A program made the translations under genes and the position numbers. DNA of 64,000 nt from Chloroflexota bacterium (GTDB lineage: Bacteria > Chloroflexota > Anaerolineae > Anaerolineales > Villigracilaceae). The notes under the pieces were generated by a model. That model worked only from the letters and a program-made list of their open reading frames with translations, was not told where the DNA came from and ran no database searches. Every line of letters starts with the position of its first letter. The stretch's first letter is position 1. The stretch covers positions 181,304-245,303 of the forward strand of contig JACRLB010000017.1 of NCBI GenBank assembly GCA_016235445.1, read 5' to 3'. Of the stretch, positions 45,814 through 54,528 are shown in pieces.

Positions 45814-46476
45814 GTGAATGAGAAAAATGTTTTAGTGTTGGCATCCAACTCGCCGAGGCGTAAACAACTTCTTGCGCTTGGGAACTGGAACTTCAAGGTG
45901 ATCGTCGCGGATGTGGATGAAACGCAGCTTGCAGATGAAACGCCGCGCGATTATGTTGTCAGACTGGCACATGCAAAAGTATTGGCGATCCAGCCCGGGG
46001 CGGAGTCTGAGGCGGTCATCATCGGTTCGGATACAACGGTGGTGGATGGGGATTCCGTTCTCGGTAAACCCATCCACACAGCGGATGCGGAACGGATGTT
46101 GAAGCAATTACGCGGACGGACGCATCAGGTCTACACCGGGCTTGCTTTGTACAGAAAGCGGGATGGCAAAACGCTGACGGAGTTGTCTGTGACGGATGTG
46201 CCGATGCGAAATTATTCCGACGATGAGATTGCGGCCTACATCCAAACCGGCGACCCGATGGACAAGGCGGGCGCGTATGCCATTCAACATCCGCAGTTTC
46301 AACCTGTCCATTCGATGAGCGGTTGTTTCGCCAGTGTGATGGGACTGCCCATGTGCCATGTCGTTCGCGCGCTGAAAAAATTCGAGCTGTCGCCTGCGGC
46401 GGATGTGCCTGCGGCTTGCCAATCTTTGTTGAAGTATAAATGTCAGGTTTCGTCCGCGATCCTGCGCGGGGAATAA
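45814..46476 (+). CDS. maf: Maf-family nucleoside triphosphate pyrophosphatase
   Basis: 220 residues from GTG 45814. The start VLASNSPRRKQLLALG is the Maf signature. SDTTVVDGDSVLGKP, the RMLKQLRGRTHQVYTGLAL block and DPMDKAGAYAIQ complete the active site. Maf enzymes hydrolyse non-canonical or modified nucleotides (dTTP/UTP or m7GTP) to the monophosphate. The C-terminus is ~20 residues longer than usual (AADVPAACQSLLKYKCQV). No ribosome site precedes the GTG, which fits a leaderless message. Confidence 0.92.
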   Translation: MNEKNVLVLASNSPRRKQLLALGNWNFKVIVADVDETQLADETPRDYVVRLAHAKVLAIQPGAESEAVIIGSDTTVVDGDSVLGKPIHTADAERMLKQLRGRTHQVYTGLALYRKRDGKTLTELSVTDVPMRNYSDDEIAAYIQTGDPMDKAGAYAIQHPQFQPVHSMSGCFASVMGLPMCHVVRALKKFELSPAADVPAACQSLLKYKCQVSSAILRGE

Positions 46477-46477
46477 C

Positions 46478-46550
46478 CCTCATCCCCAGCCCTTCCCCCG
46501 ATGGGGAAGGGAGTCCCCTCTCCCGAAGGGAGAGGGCTAGGGTGAGGGTA
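46478..46550. repeat. CCCTCACCC-family palindrome between maf and the PBP gene
   Basis: CCCTCATCCCCAGCCCTTCC at the left pairs with GGGAGAGGGCTAGGGTGAGGG at the right; the inside has CCTTCCCCCGATGGGGAAGG and CCTCTCCCGAAGGGAGAGG. Confidence 0.85.
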
Positions 46551-46567
46551 TCTTGAAAGGAAACGTA

Positions 46568-48811
46568 ATGAAGCCATTACGCTGGGTCAATTTTATTTTG
46601 ATCATTGCTTTTCTCTCCGCTTGCAGTTTCGGCGGAGATGGTGTTCCACCGATATTCGGCGGGCCGACTTCGACGCCCCTGCCGACCGCATCGGTGGGTG
46701 TCACCCCTGCCCCGGATGAGAACGCGGCCATCACGAAATATCTCGAAGCGTTACAGCAGGATGACTTTGAAACAATGTACTCGATGCTGACGCAAGCCAG
46801 CCGCGATGCGGTGACGCTGGAGGATTATTCGAAACGCTGGAATGACGCCTTGAATAACATGAGCGCGGCCGAGATCGAGTTTACGATCAACTCATCCCAA
46901 AAGGGCCCGTACAATGCGGAGGTTGGATACAGCATCACCTATAAAACCGTGCTGGCAGGCGATATTCAACGCAACATCCTGCTTCGAATGGCAAATGAAG
47001 ATAACCAATGGAAGATCGTTTGGGATGAAGCCCAGATTCTGCCTGAGCTCGCGGGCGGCAACATACTTAGAATGGATTACAGCGTTCCTGCGCGCGGCGA
47101 TATTTACGACCAGGACGGCCTGCCCATCGTGACGCAATCCGCCGCGTTCGCGTTTGGCATTCAAACCGATCTCATTGACCCGGACATGCGCGGAGCGTTG
47201 ACCACCGAATTGGGACTGCTCTGCGGGTTTGATCCACTGGATATTGAAGACCAGATCGACGCTTCGGGACCCGGCTGGTACCTGCCCATGTGCGAAGGGA
47301 CACGGGACGAAGCCCAGAGATTGCTCTCCATCAACCCCGGCGGACTCGTGTTTACCGAGTACAACTCCCGCTATTATTTCGATACGGGTCTTGCTCCGCA
47401 GGCGGTTGGTTTTACGCTTTCCATTTCACCTGAACAACTGAATCAATACCGCCGCCTCGGTTATAACGGCAGTGAAAAAGTGGGGCAATCAGGCATTGAA
47501 AAATGGGCAGAGGATTATCTGGCCGGCCAGCATGGCGGCGCTCTACAAGTGGTGGCTGCGGATGGCCAGATCATTTCCACACTCGGGCAGACCAGTCGGC
47601 AACCCGCAGATTCGGTCTACCTCACCATCGACAGGAACATGCAGGCGAATGCCCAATCTGCGCTTGAGTTCTTCCGCGGCGCCATCGTCATCATGGAAGT
47701 GGACACTGGGCGTGTACTCGCCATGGCCTCCAGCCCAGACTTTGACCCCAACGCTTTCGACCCGGCCAATGTGCCGAATAACGGCAACATAAGCGACTTC
47801 AACGAACCTCTCTTGAACCGCGCCTCGCAGGGACAGTACCCGCTGGGTTCGGTGTTCAAGATCATCACCATGTCTGCCGCGCTTGAAAGCGGAGCCTGGG
47901 TTAAAGATACGCCGTACAACTGTCAATACGAATTTACGAGATTGTCCGGCATTCCCCCTCTGCATGACTGGACATGGCAGCACTGCCAGGATGCCCTTGC
48001 AGTTGGCGAGGCGTGTAACGCTTCTTCAGAAATCCCCTCCGGCCTGCTCACTTTGCAGGAGGGTTTGATGCGCTCGTGCAATCCATATTTTTGGGAAATT
48101 GGCTGGGATCTATTTTCAAATCTTAATCGTGGCTCTGATATCGCCAACATGGCGCGCGGGTTTGGTCTCGCCGCCAAGACCGGCATTGACCAGATCGAGG
48201 AAGCCAGCGGACAGATCCTCGACCCCACTACTGAATTGGACGCGGTCAATCAGGCGATTGGGCAGGGCGATGTGCAGGTGACCCCTTTGCAGGTGGCGAC
48301 TTTCATGGCCGCCATCGCCAATGGTGGGACCTTGTACCGGCCACAGCTCGTCGAGAGAATCCAACCTGTGAGCGGCGATCCGCGGGTTGTGTTCAAACCC
48401 GAGGCGCGCGGCATACTTCCCCCGCGCCCGGAGAATTTGGATATTCTACGCGAGGCGCTTTTGATGGTGACCCAGAACAAGCGCGGTACAGCCACCTTCA
48501 ATTTACGCGGCCTGCAATTTGATGTGGCTGGCAAGACCGGCACCGCCGAATCTGGCAATGGCCTGTCACACGCGTGGTTTGCGGGATACACTTTGAACGA
48601 AGAAAACACCGGCCTGCCCGATATTGCCATTGCTGTCATTGTTGAAAATATCGGCGAAGGTTCGGAATACGCCGTGCCGTTCTTCCGAGCGATGGTGGAG
48701 ACGTATTATTATGGCAGTCCGCAAAGGCCGTTCTATGATTTCGGTCAAATCGGCTACCCGCCTTATACGCCTACCCCGTTTGGCGTCCCTGCGCCGACGG
48801 AAGAGAATTAA
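46568..48811 (+). CDS. Class B penicillin-binding protein with MecA-like N-terminal domain
   Basis: 747 residues from ATG 46568 (AAAGGA upstream). A lipoprotein-like start (FILIIAFLSACSFGG) and Thr/Pro linker lead to an NTF2-like MecA_N domain (ENAAITKYLEALQQDDFETM), then a PBP dimerisation domain (PARGDIYDQDGLPIVTQ) and a transpeptidase. Active-site motifs: S428-V-F-K431, S503-C-N505 and K656-T-G. It cross-links peptidoglycan outside the membrane. The MecA_N plus PBP2a-like layout is known from low-affinity PBPs of Firmicutes and from Chloroflexota, but resistance is not implied. Ends in a short Pro-rich tail. Confidence 0.92.
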   Translation: MKPLRWVNFILIIAFLSACSFGGDGVPPIFGGPTSTPLPTASVGVTPAPDENAAITKYLEALQQDDFETMYSMLTQASRDAVTLEDYSKRWNDALNNMSAAEIEFTINSSQKGPYNAEVGYSITYKTVLAGDIQRNILLRMANEDNQWKIVWDEAQILPELAGGNILRMDYSVPARGDIYDQDGLPIVTQSAAFAFGIQTDLIDPDMRGALTTELGLLCGFDPLDIEDQIDASGPGWYLPMCEGTRDEAQRLLSINPGGLVFTEYNSRYYFDTGLAPQAVGFTLSISPEQLNQYRRLGYNGSEKVGQSGIEKWAEDYLAGQHGGALQVVAADGQIISTLGQTSRQPADSVYLTIDRNMQANAQSALEFFRGAIVIMEVDTGRVLAMASSPDFDPNAFDPANVPNNGNISDFNEPLLNRASQGQYPLGSVFKIITMSAALESGAWVKDTPYNCQYEFTRLSGIPPLHDWTWQHCQDALAVGEACNASSEIPSGLLTLQEGLMRSCNPYFWEIGWDLFSNLNRGSDIANMARGFGLAAKTGIDQIEEASGQILDPTTELDAVNQAIGQGDVQVTPLQVATFMAAIANGGTLYRPQLVERIQPVSGDPRVVFKPEARGILPPRPENLDILREALLMVTQNKRGTATFNLRGLQFDVAGKTGTAESGNGLSHAWFAGYTLNEENTGLPDIAIAVIVENIGEGSEYAVPFFRAMVETYYYGSPQRPFYDFGQIGYPPYTPTPFGVPAPTEEN

Positions 48812-48813
48812 TT

Positions 48814-48866
48814 AGCCCTCACCCAACCCTTCCCCCGAAGGGGGAAGGGTTGGGGATGAGGGAGAG
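48814..48866. repeat. CCCTCACCC-family palindrome between the PBP gene and rsgA
   Basis: GCCCTCACCCAACCCTTCCC pairs with GGGAAGGGTTGGGGATGAGGG. It contains the ATG at 48850 that would start a longer rsgA. Confidence 0.85.
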
Positions 48867-48882
48867 TAATCAAGGTAAACAT

Positions 48883-49791
48883 TTGACGAACACAAACTCC
48901 AAACATGGTCTGATCATCAAAGCCCAATCCGGTTTCTTTTGGGTGGAAACCGGGGAGGGCATTATTGTTTGTCAACTGCGCGGAAAGTTGAAGCGCGGCC
49001 GGGCTACGGGTGATATTGCCGCGCTTGGAGACCATGTCACTATTACGCTTTTGGATGACGGCAGTGGGGCGCTGGAAAATGTCGAAGAGCGCAAGCAGGC
49101 CCTCGTTAGGTTGGACCCGCGCCCGCAGGGTGAATATCAACAAGTTTTGCTGGCAAATGCCGATCAGGTCGTCTTCGTGTTTGCGTGCGCGAATCCGAAC
49201 CCCAAATTAAGAATGCTGGACCGCTTCCTCGTCATTGCTGAAAAACAAAAAATACCAGTCATCATCGTTGCCAATAAAATTGACCTTGTTGAAAATGCAA
49301 AAGAAATGTTTGGCTTGTATGAAAGCATCGGTTATCGCGTCATTTATACTTCTGCAAAATCGGAAGCGGGGCTGGGTGAAATGCGCGATGTTTTGAAAAA
49401 TAAAATTTCCGCGCTGGCAGGGCCGAGCGGTGTGGGAAAATCGAGTTTGTTGAATGCGCTTCAACCCGGGCTGGGGCTTGCGGTAAACGAGATCAGCAAG
49501 GTGATGAACAAAGGCCGGCACACCACCGTCACGCGCCAGATGTTCCCGCTCGAAGGCGGCGGATATGTGGCCGATACGCCGGGCTGGAAGTCGCTTGCGT
49601 TGTGGGATACCGAACCCGAAGAGATGGATGCGTATTTTCCCGAACTGCGCGGGCTCGTCCCGCATTGTCAGTTCAGCGATTGCACGCACATCCACGAACC
49701 TGGTTGCGCTGTGCTGGCGGCCTTGAAGGAAAACAAAATTCACCCCGAACGATATAATTCCTATTTGCGATTGCGCGCGGGGCAGGAATAG
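48883..49791 (+). CDS. rsgA: Ribosome small subunit-dependent GTPase A
   Basis: 302 residues from TTG 48883, which AAGGT precedes by 6 nt; the upstream ATG at 48850 lies in a repeat. RsgA helps the late maturation of the 30S subunit. An OB domain (HGLIIKAQSGFFWVETG) is followed by the circularly permuted GTPase: NKIDLVEN (G4), TSAKSEAGLGE (G5), LAGPSGVGKSSLLN (G1), GRHTTVTR (G2), ADTPGWKSL (G3). The zinc domain has CQFSDCTHIHEPGC. Everything essential is present. Confidence 0.96.
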   Translation: MTNTNSKHGLIIKAQSGFFWVETGEGIIVCQLRGKLKRGRATGDIAALGDHVTITLLDDGSGALENVEERKQALVRLDPRPQGEYQQVLLANADQVVFVFACANPNPKLRMLDRFLVIAEKQKIPVIIVANKIDLVENAKEMFGLYESIGYRVIYTSAKSEAGLGEMRDVLKNKISALAGPSGVGKSSLLNALQPGLGLAVNEISKVMNKGRHTTVTRQMFPLEGGGYVADTPGWKSLALWDTEPEEMDAYFPELRGLVPHCQFSDCTHIHEPGCAVLAALKENKIHPERYNSYLRLRAGQE

Positions 49792-49854
49792 CAATTTACG
49801 ATTTTGGATTTACGATTGGGAACACCGTTACTGATTACTGACAACTGGAAACAA

Positions 49855-50844
49855 ATGACTGATAACTGGAACATCCTCGGGCACGAATGGGCAGTGGATA
49901 TGCTCCGCCAACACGCCGCGCGCGGAGAAGCCCGCCACGCGTATCTTTTCTGTGGACCTCCCGGCCTGGGCCGTCGGACTTTGGCATTGCGCCTCGCCCA
50001 GGCATTGAACTGCACCAAACCGCTCGCCCCCGGCATCCCCTGCGGGCTGTGCCGCGATTGCAAACAGATCGAAGCCATGCAGCATCCCGACATGAATGTG
50101 ATCCAGGCCGAAACCGAAGGCGGCACTCTCAAAGTGGATCAGGTGCGCGAAGTCCAGCGTTCGTTATCCCTCAAGCCCTACCAATCCAAATACCGCGTGG
50201 CTTTGTTCCTGCGCTTTCAAGAAGCCAACGATAACGCCGCCAACGCCCTATTGAAAACTCTCGAAGAAGCGCCCGCGCACGCCATCCTTTTACTCACCGC
50301 CGACACTCCCGAACAACTTTTGCCCACCATCGTTTCGCGTTGTGAAATCCTGCGCCTGCGTCCCCTGCCTATCGAAGCCGTCCAGGCGGATTTGATCTTT
50401 CGCGGCGTGGATGAAGACCGCGCCCGCCTGCTCGCCCACATCTCCGGCGGACGCCCCGGCTACGCACGCCGACTGATCGACGATGTGACCCTGCTTGAAA
50501 AACGGGATGAAAGACTCAACGATCTTCAAACCCTTCTGCCTGCCCCTCGCGTGGAGAAATTTTCCTACGCTGATAAACTCTCCAAAGACAAAGACGCCAT
50601 GCGCCAGGCCATCACCATCTGGCTCTCCTACTGGCGGGATGTAATGCTGCGCGTGGCTGGCGCAGAGACCCCGCTCATCAACGTAGACCGCAACATGGAA
50701 ATCGAATTTCTCGCCGGGCGGCTGGACCTCTCCACTGCGCGGCGAGTGGTCAGTGACTTAGAGTCCGCGCTGGAGAAGATGGACCGCAACGTCAATTCAA
50801 GATTGCTGGCCGAAGTGTTGTTAATGGATTGGCCCCACCCGTAG
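49855..50844 (+). CDS. holB: DNA polymerase III subunit delta'
   Basis: 329 residues from ATG 49855. The start ILGHEWAVDMLRQHAARGEA and HAYLFCGPPGLGRRTLALRL, with CGLCRDCKQIEAMQHPD as zinc module, is delta'/gamma type. VREVQRSLSLKPYQSKYRVA, NALLKTLEEAPAHAILLL and TIVSRCEIL (sensor region, SRC) follow. The Walker A is GPPGLGRRT, in which K is replaced, as expected for the non-hydrolysing delta'. It opens the clamp loader. The stop codon TAG lies within the GTAG head of a REP (50841). Tandem tract sequence precedes the start. Confidence 0.93.
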   Translation: MTDNWNILGHEWAVDMLRQHAARGEARHAYLFCGPPGLGRRTLALRLAQALNCTKPLAPGIPCGLCRDCKQIEAMQHPDMNVIQAETEGGTLKVDQVREVQRSLSLKPYQSKYRVALFLRFQEANDNAANALLKTLEEAPAHAILLLTADTPEQLLPTIVSRCEILRLRPLPIEAVQADLIFRGVDEDRARLLAHISGGRPGYARRLIDDVTLLEKRDERLNDLQTLLPAPRVEKFSYADKLSKDKDAMRQAITIWLSYWRDVMLRVAGAETPLINVDRNMEIEFLAGRLDLSTARRVVSDLESALEKMDRNVNSRLLAEVLLMDWPHP

Positions 50845-50861
50845 TGACGACTTCAGTCGTC
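50841..50861. repeat. REP, left side of the RAYT gene
   Basis: GTAGTGACGACTTCAGTCGT plus C: GTAG head and CGACTTCAGTCG stem. It overlaps the holB stop. Confidence 0.85.
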
Positions 50862-50871
50862 TCTTAACCCC

Positions 50872-51492
50872 ATGCCGTACGAATACCGCAAATTATCCCC
50901 AAAAGAGCGCGAGGAAATCGTCCGTTACCGAAGCGAAAGAGGCTATCCATTACATGCCCCACCACACCCGTTTCGGGACGCGGGAGCCTATTTGATTTCC
51001 GCCGCGAACTTCGAGCATAAGGCCGCAATGAAATCGCCGCAACGCCGTACGGAGTTTGAAACCCGGTTATTGAATTCGATTAAAGAAATTACAGATGACC
51101 TCATCGCCTGGGTGGTTCTGCCAAATAATTATCATGTTTTGATAAATGTTCGGTCATTGGATGCTGTATCAGCCGCGCTCAAACACCTGCATGGAACAAC
51201 ATCCCGCGAATGGAATATCGAAGATGGGCTGACAGGGAAGCGGCGTGTTTGGTATAAATTTGTCGACAGCTACATAAGAAATGACGCCCATCTTCATACG
51301 GCGTTCAACTACATCCACTACAATCCTGTAAAACATGGATATGCGAGCGATCCGTATGAATGGCCCTGGTCGAGCTTGTCCATTTATTATGACGACAAGG
51401 GCAGGGAATGGCTTCGGGAGCATTGGCGGATGTATACACCGCCTGTTGATTTTGACAAGGGTTGGGATGATTTTGTTGAAAGCAACGACTGA
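50872..51492 (+). CDS. REP-associated tyrosine transposase (RAYT)
   Basis: 206 residues. A single-strand Y1 HUH nuclease of the IS200-like group: RDAGAYLISAANFEHKAAM, then LIAWVVLPNNYHVLINV, where HVL supplies an HUH-type His, and TAFNYIHYNPVKHGYASDPYEWPWSS, where the YIHxNPVK block holds the catalytic Tyr of RAYTs. RAYTs recognise and cut REP hairpins with a GTAG/GGAG tetranucleotide. This gene sits exactly between two inverted REPs (50841-50861, 51484-51504) and its stop codon lies in the right one. REPs of the same type are in secA and upstream of acnA. Confidence 0.93.
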   Translation: MPYEYRKLSPKEREEIVRYRSERGYPLHAPPHPFRDAGAYLISAANFEHKAAMKSPQRRTEFETRLLNSIKEITDDLIAWVVLPNNYHVLINVRSLDAVSAALKHLHGTTSREWNIEDGLTGKRRVWYKFVDSYIRNDAHLHTAFNYIHYNPVKHGYASDPYEWPWSSLSIYYDDKGREWLREHWRMYTPPVDFDKGWDDFVESND

Positions 51493-51504
51493 AGTCGTTA
51501 CTAC
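51484..51504. repeat. REP, right side of the RAYT gene (inverted)
   Basis: AACGACTGAAGTCGTTACTAC read on the reverse strand gives GTAGTAACGACTTCAGTCG: the same head and stem as the left REP, in opposite orientation. Confidence 0.85.
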
Positions 51505-51521
51505 GAGAAAAGAGGAGCCCC

Positions 51522-51995
51522 ATGTTCGACCCGCGCGACAAACAAATCACTGATTTAGAAACAGCCTGCACAGACTTCATGGAAACTGTGCAAGGTCTAT
51601 CCGCCGAACAACTTCTAAAATCCCTCGGCGATTGGACTCCGCGTGACATTGCCGCCCATCTCATCGGCTGGAATCGAATTACATTGGTGGGGTGCAGTGA
51701 ACTGCGCGAGGGTGTGGAACCTTTTTATTTTTACGACGGCACGAATGACTATCGCAAAGTAAACGCGCGGTTTTTCGAGCAATTTCCATCCACAGACAGG
51801 GATGAATTATTGCAGGAGATCGCGTCCACAAAAGAGGCGCTGACCGCCTACCTGAACACCATCCCTGAAAACGAATGGGAACTGGATACGGGCATCGTCC
51901 ACTACCGCAAAGACCCTGCCACCGTCGCCCGCTGTGTGGACTCGCTCATCCGCGATTATCGCAAGCACATGCAGGAGATTGTGGACGGAACTTAA
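51522..51995 (+). CDS. DinB/ClbS-like four-helix protein
   Basis: 157 residues, with GAGGAG before the ATG. The fold is a DinB-type bundle: ITDLETACTDFMETVQGLSA, then GDWTPRDIAAHLIGWNRITL, where H47 and a nearby position would bind metal, and SLIRDYRKHMQEIVDG, giving H150. The closest named families are ClbS/DfsB-like (DUF1706) and DinB. Members include thiol-dependent transferases and a colibactin-resistance hydrolase; this one has no assigned substrate. It follows the RAYT/REP unit. Confidence 0.72.
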   Translation: MFDPRDKQITDLETACTDFMETVQGLSAEQLLKSLGDWTPRDIAAHLIGWNRITLVGCSELREGVEPFYFYDGTNDYRKVNARFFEQFPSTDRDELLQEIASTKEALTAYLNTIPENEWELDTGIVHYRKDPATVARCVDSLIRDYRKHMQEIVDGT

Positions 51996-52014
51996 ACGGC
52001 ATTGCAGTGCAGGT

Positions 52015-52080
52015 GAGTAACACGAAGGAAATCATTGTGGTTAGTCTTTTGCTCCCCTTTGTGGACTTTGTGGTAAAGGT
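52015..52080. repeat. CACGAAGG-family repeat in the gap before the glycosyltransferase gene
   Basis: AACACGAAGGAAATCATTGTGGTTAG, then CCTTTGTGGACTTTGTGGTAAAGG units. The remaining gap to 52217 holds only the promoter TACACT (52206-52211), which ends 6 nt before the next ATG. Confidence 0.55.
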
Positions 52081-52217
52081 TTTGAAATGTGACATTGTCA
52101 AATTAAGATGAGTGAATAATACAGCAGTTGCCTTCCACTTTTGTTAAGCGTCGGGTTTCTATTAAAATCACATATAAAATTATTAAAATTCATAAGGCAT
52201 TATGCTACACTACACAA

Positions 52218-53546
52218 ATGACAACAACCCTCAACGAAACGAAGCGAAAAACAATGTTTGAAAAACTTAAATCAATTTCTCCCCTGTTCGGAAAGAAAAA
52301 AGTGGAAGAAAAAAGTTCCGTGTGGCTTGCCGGCATCATGGCGGCCGCCTTTTTGATCGCGGTAGTGATCTTTCTGGAACATGAAGAGGCGACCACTTTT
52401 GTAACCAACAACGGCACATGGAACGTCGCCTCGAACCTTATGAGCGGCAATGGGTACAGCGCATGTGACAGCAACTACTTCCCCTTTTGCAGTCCTTCGA
52501 ATCAAGTCACAGCCATGCGCGAACCCATTCCGGTTCTGCTGATGGCCGCATCCAGGTTTTTCTACCCGGATGAAGACGCCGGCCTGGTCGCGCAATCCAT
52601 GCTCTATCTCGGAACCATACTTGCAATTTATTGGGTCCTTAAAAAAGAGGATATCCGCACGGCGCTGATTGCATCCTTTTTTTGGGCAGTTTCAATACCT
52701 GTAATTTTAGAGATGGGAGATGACACAGGCAATCTGACCGCGGCTTTCTTCTTCACGATTGCGATGTTCTATTTCCTTCAAAGCTGGAAAGAACGGAAAT
52801 TAACGCCCCTCGTCCTCTCCGGCTTTTTTATAGGGATCACTGCCCTTTCCCGTTCTGTTCATTTTGGCATCGCAATTGGTTTGGGGCTTTTTCTTTTGGG
52901 CTTGCAACTCATGGCAAAGAACAGAAAACAGGTTATTCAAGCTTTCATCTTTCTTGGCGTGGTTTGTCTTACCATCGCTCCGTGGATGATCCGCAATAAA
53001 ATTGTATTTGATGCCCCGGTATTTGGAACCACACTGACTGGATATAATTTATACCGCATGAATTATTACCTGGGAAACGAACCGTTTCAGCCGCACTATG
53101 TCGGCGCGGTAGAGGGTTTACAAGCCGTACAAAAATTAATTGAAGGAAGCGCATTAACCGGCGCGGAGAATGAGATTCAGATGAACGATTTCTATATGGA
53201 GGCTGGAAAAGCCATCATTCTCCAATATCCGTTCCGATATATTGGGCTTTCCCTTTACCGGTTTTTGATCTTGTGGTTCAACATCGGATTCAACAAGTCC
53301 TATGGAATGGAATTTCTTGCCCGGGATTATGTGGCGTTCATTCAAAGTGTATTTTTTCTTTTCGCTGGAATCATCGGAGCAACAAAAAAATACAAAGAAT
53401 ACTGGCCTCTTGTATTAAGTATCATTCTGGGGTGCGGAGCCTATATGGTAATTGGCGCCGCTCAAATGCGCTACCTGGTGGACTTCATGCCCGGCATTGT
53501 CATATTGTCCGCCTTTGCCGTATCAGACTTACTGCCAAAAGATTAG
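52218..53546 (+). CDS. GT-C/ArnT-like membrane glycosyltransferase
   Basis: 442 residues from ATG 52218; TACACT lies 6 nt upstream and no ribosome site is present. After a short cytoplasmic start, IMAAAFLIAVVIFLEHEEAT is the first helix, and an external loop with SNLMSGNGYSACDSNYFPFC follows. ANDxxxx-like AMREPIPVLLMAAS and a run of nine or more helices with ALSRSVHFGIAIGLGLFLL and WMIRNKIVF are typical of the ArnT/PMT group (PF13231). Sugar and acceptor are unknown. Its stop codon TAG (53544-53546) is formed at the edge of a miniature element, two bases from the target duplication and one from the element. Confidence 0.75.
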   Translation: MTTTLNETKRKTMFEKLKSISPLFGKKKVEEKSSVWLAGIMAAAFLIAVVIFLEHEEATTFVTNNGTWNVASNLMSGNGYSACDSNYFPFCSPSNQVTAMREPIPVLLMAASRFFYPDEDAGLVAQSMLYLGTILAIYWVLKKEDIRTALIASFFWAVSIPVILEMGDDTGNLTAAFFFTIAMFYFLQSWKERKLTPLVLSGFFIGITALSRSVHFGIAIGLGLFLLGLQLMAKNRKQVIQAFIFLGVVCLTIAPWMIRNKIVFDAPVFGTTLTGYNLYRMNYYLGNEPFQPHYVGAVEGLQAVQKLIEGSALTGAENEIQMNDFYMEAGKAIILQYPFRYIGLSLYRFLILWFNIGFNKSYGMEFLARDYVAFIQSVFFLFAGIIGATKKYKEYWPLVLSIILGCGAYMVIGAAQMRYLVDFMPGIVILSAFAVSDLLPKD

Positions 53547-53656
53547 GGTGTGTTTCAAATGAGTTGAAGGATAGAACGTCCCGAAGGTTTTCTCGAAGAC
53601 TTTGACCCTTTTTCAAACCTTCGGGACGGTTGTTTCAACTGAAATGAAACACACCC
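53546..53656. mobile_element. 111-bp miniature element (GGGTGTG ends, 9-bp target duplication), copy B
   Basis: Ends GGGTGTGTTTCAAATGAG and, inverted, GGGTGTGTTTCATTTCAG; flanked by AAAAGATTA on both sides (53537-53545 and 53657-53665). The inside is a long stem CGTCCCGAAGGTTT / AAACCTTCGGGACG. No reading frame. Confidence 0.9.
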
Positions 53657-53700
53657 AAAAGATTAATGCGCGTTGAATTTGCCGGGAAAATAGCGGGGCT

Positions 53701-54447
53701 TCACTCAATTGCTTCCCGCAGTTTTCTTGCCAGTTTTCCAAAATGCGGGGTGTAGCGGATATCGTCTTTTCTTGGGCGTGGAAGGTCAACTTCCACGTCC
53801 AATTTTATTTTGCCAGGGCGCTGGGTTAATACGAGCACGCGGTCTGCCAAAAATAAAGACTCGTTGATGGAATGCGTCACCATGATGACGGTCTTTTGTT
53901 TGGCCTGCCAGATGCGGGAAAGCTCCATCCACATGCGTTCGCGGGTGAGAGCATCCAGCGAGGCAAAAGGCTCGTCGAGCAGGAGCAGGTCGGGGTCATG
54001 AATGAGCGCGCGCGCGATCCCCACACGTTGCGCCATCCCGCCGGACAAGTCGCGCGGCCATGAGTCTTCGAATCCACGAAGCCCCATCAATTCGATCATC
54101 TCCTGCGCTTTTTTCCGCGCAGTGGATTCATCCACACCTTCCAATTCCAGCGGGAGTTTGATGTTTTCCAACACACTGCGCCAGGGCATGAGGCTGGGCT
54201 GTTGAAAGACCATGCCGATCTTCGGCTGTTCGTGGCGAATAAAATGCACCTGCCCCGCTGTGGGCTGAAGAAGATTTGCAAGAACTCTCAGCAGGGTTGT
54301 TTTGCCCGAACCCGAAGGCCCAAGAAAACAAATGAACTCGCGCGGCGACACATCGAATGAAATATTTTCGAGCGCGTTCAGCCCTCCGTTGCTGTCTGGA
54401 AAAACAACGGAGAGGTCTTGAACGGTGAGGGTGGGGTTGGTAGTCAT
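53701..54447 (-). CDS. ABC transporter ATP-binding protein (riboflavin/thiamine-precursor type)
   Basis: 248 residues. Walker A is FLGPSGSGKTTLLRVL (~43-50), the signature is DLSGGMAQRVGIARAL (~140), Walker B is LLLLDEPFASLD, and the H-loop is MVTHSINESLFLADRV. It is closest in type to the nitrate/taurine/HMP group (SsuB/TauB/ThiZ). Being last in the operon after ribY and ribX under an FMN riboswitch, it should energise riboflavin or precursor uptake. Confidence 0.9.
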   Translation of the reverse strand: MTTNPTLTVQDLSVVFPDSNGGLNALENISFDVSPREFICFLGPSGSGKTTLLRVLANLLQPTAGQVHFIRHEQPKIGMVFQQPSLMPWRSVLENIKLPLELEGVDESTARKKAQEMIELMGLRGFEDSWPRDLSGGMAQRVGIARALIHDPDLLLLDEPFASLDALTRERMWMELSRIWQAKQKTVIMVTHSINESLFLADRVLVLTQRPGKIKLDVEVDLPRPRKDDIRYTPHFGKLARKLREAIE

Positions 54448-54449
54448 AA

Positions 54450-54528
54450 ATACGTTTCAGCACAAAGGGACACGAAGGAAAACCTTTAACCCTTGTGTTC
54501 CTTCGTGTCCTTCGTGGTTATTTTTTTA
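54450..54528. repeat. CACGAAGG-family inverted repeat between ribY and the ATPase gene
   Basis: CAAAGGGACACGAAGGAAAAC pairs with TCCTTCGTGTCCTTCGTGGTT at the right end, with AAACCTTTAACCCTTGTG between. Confidence 0.65.
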
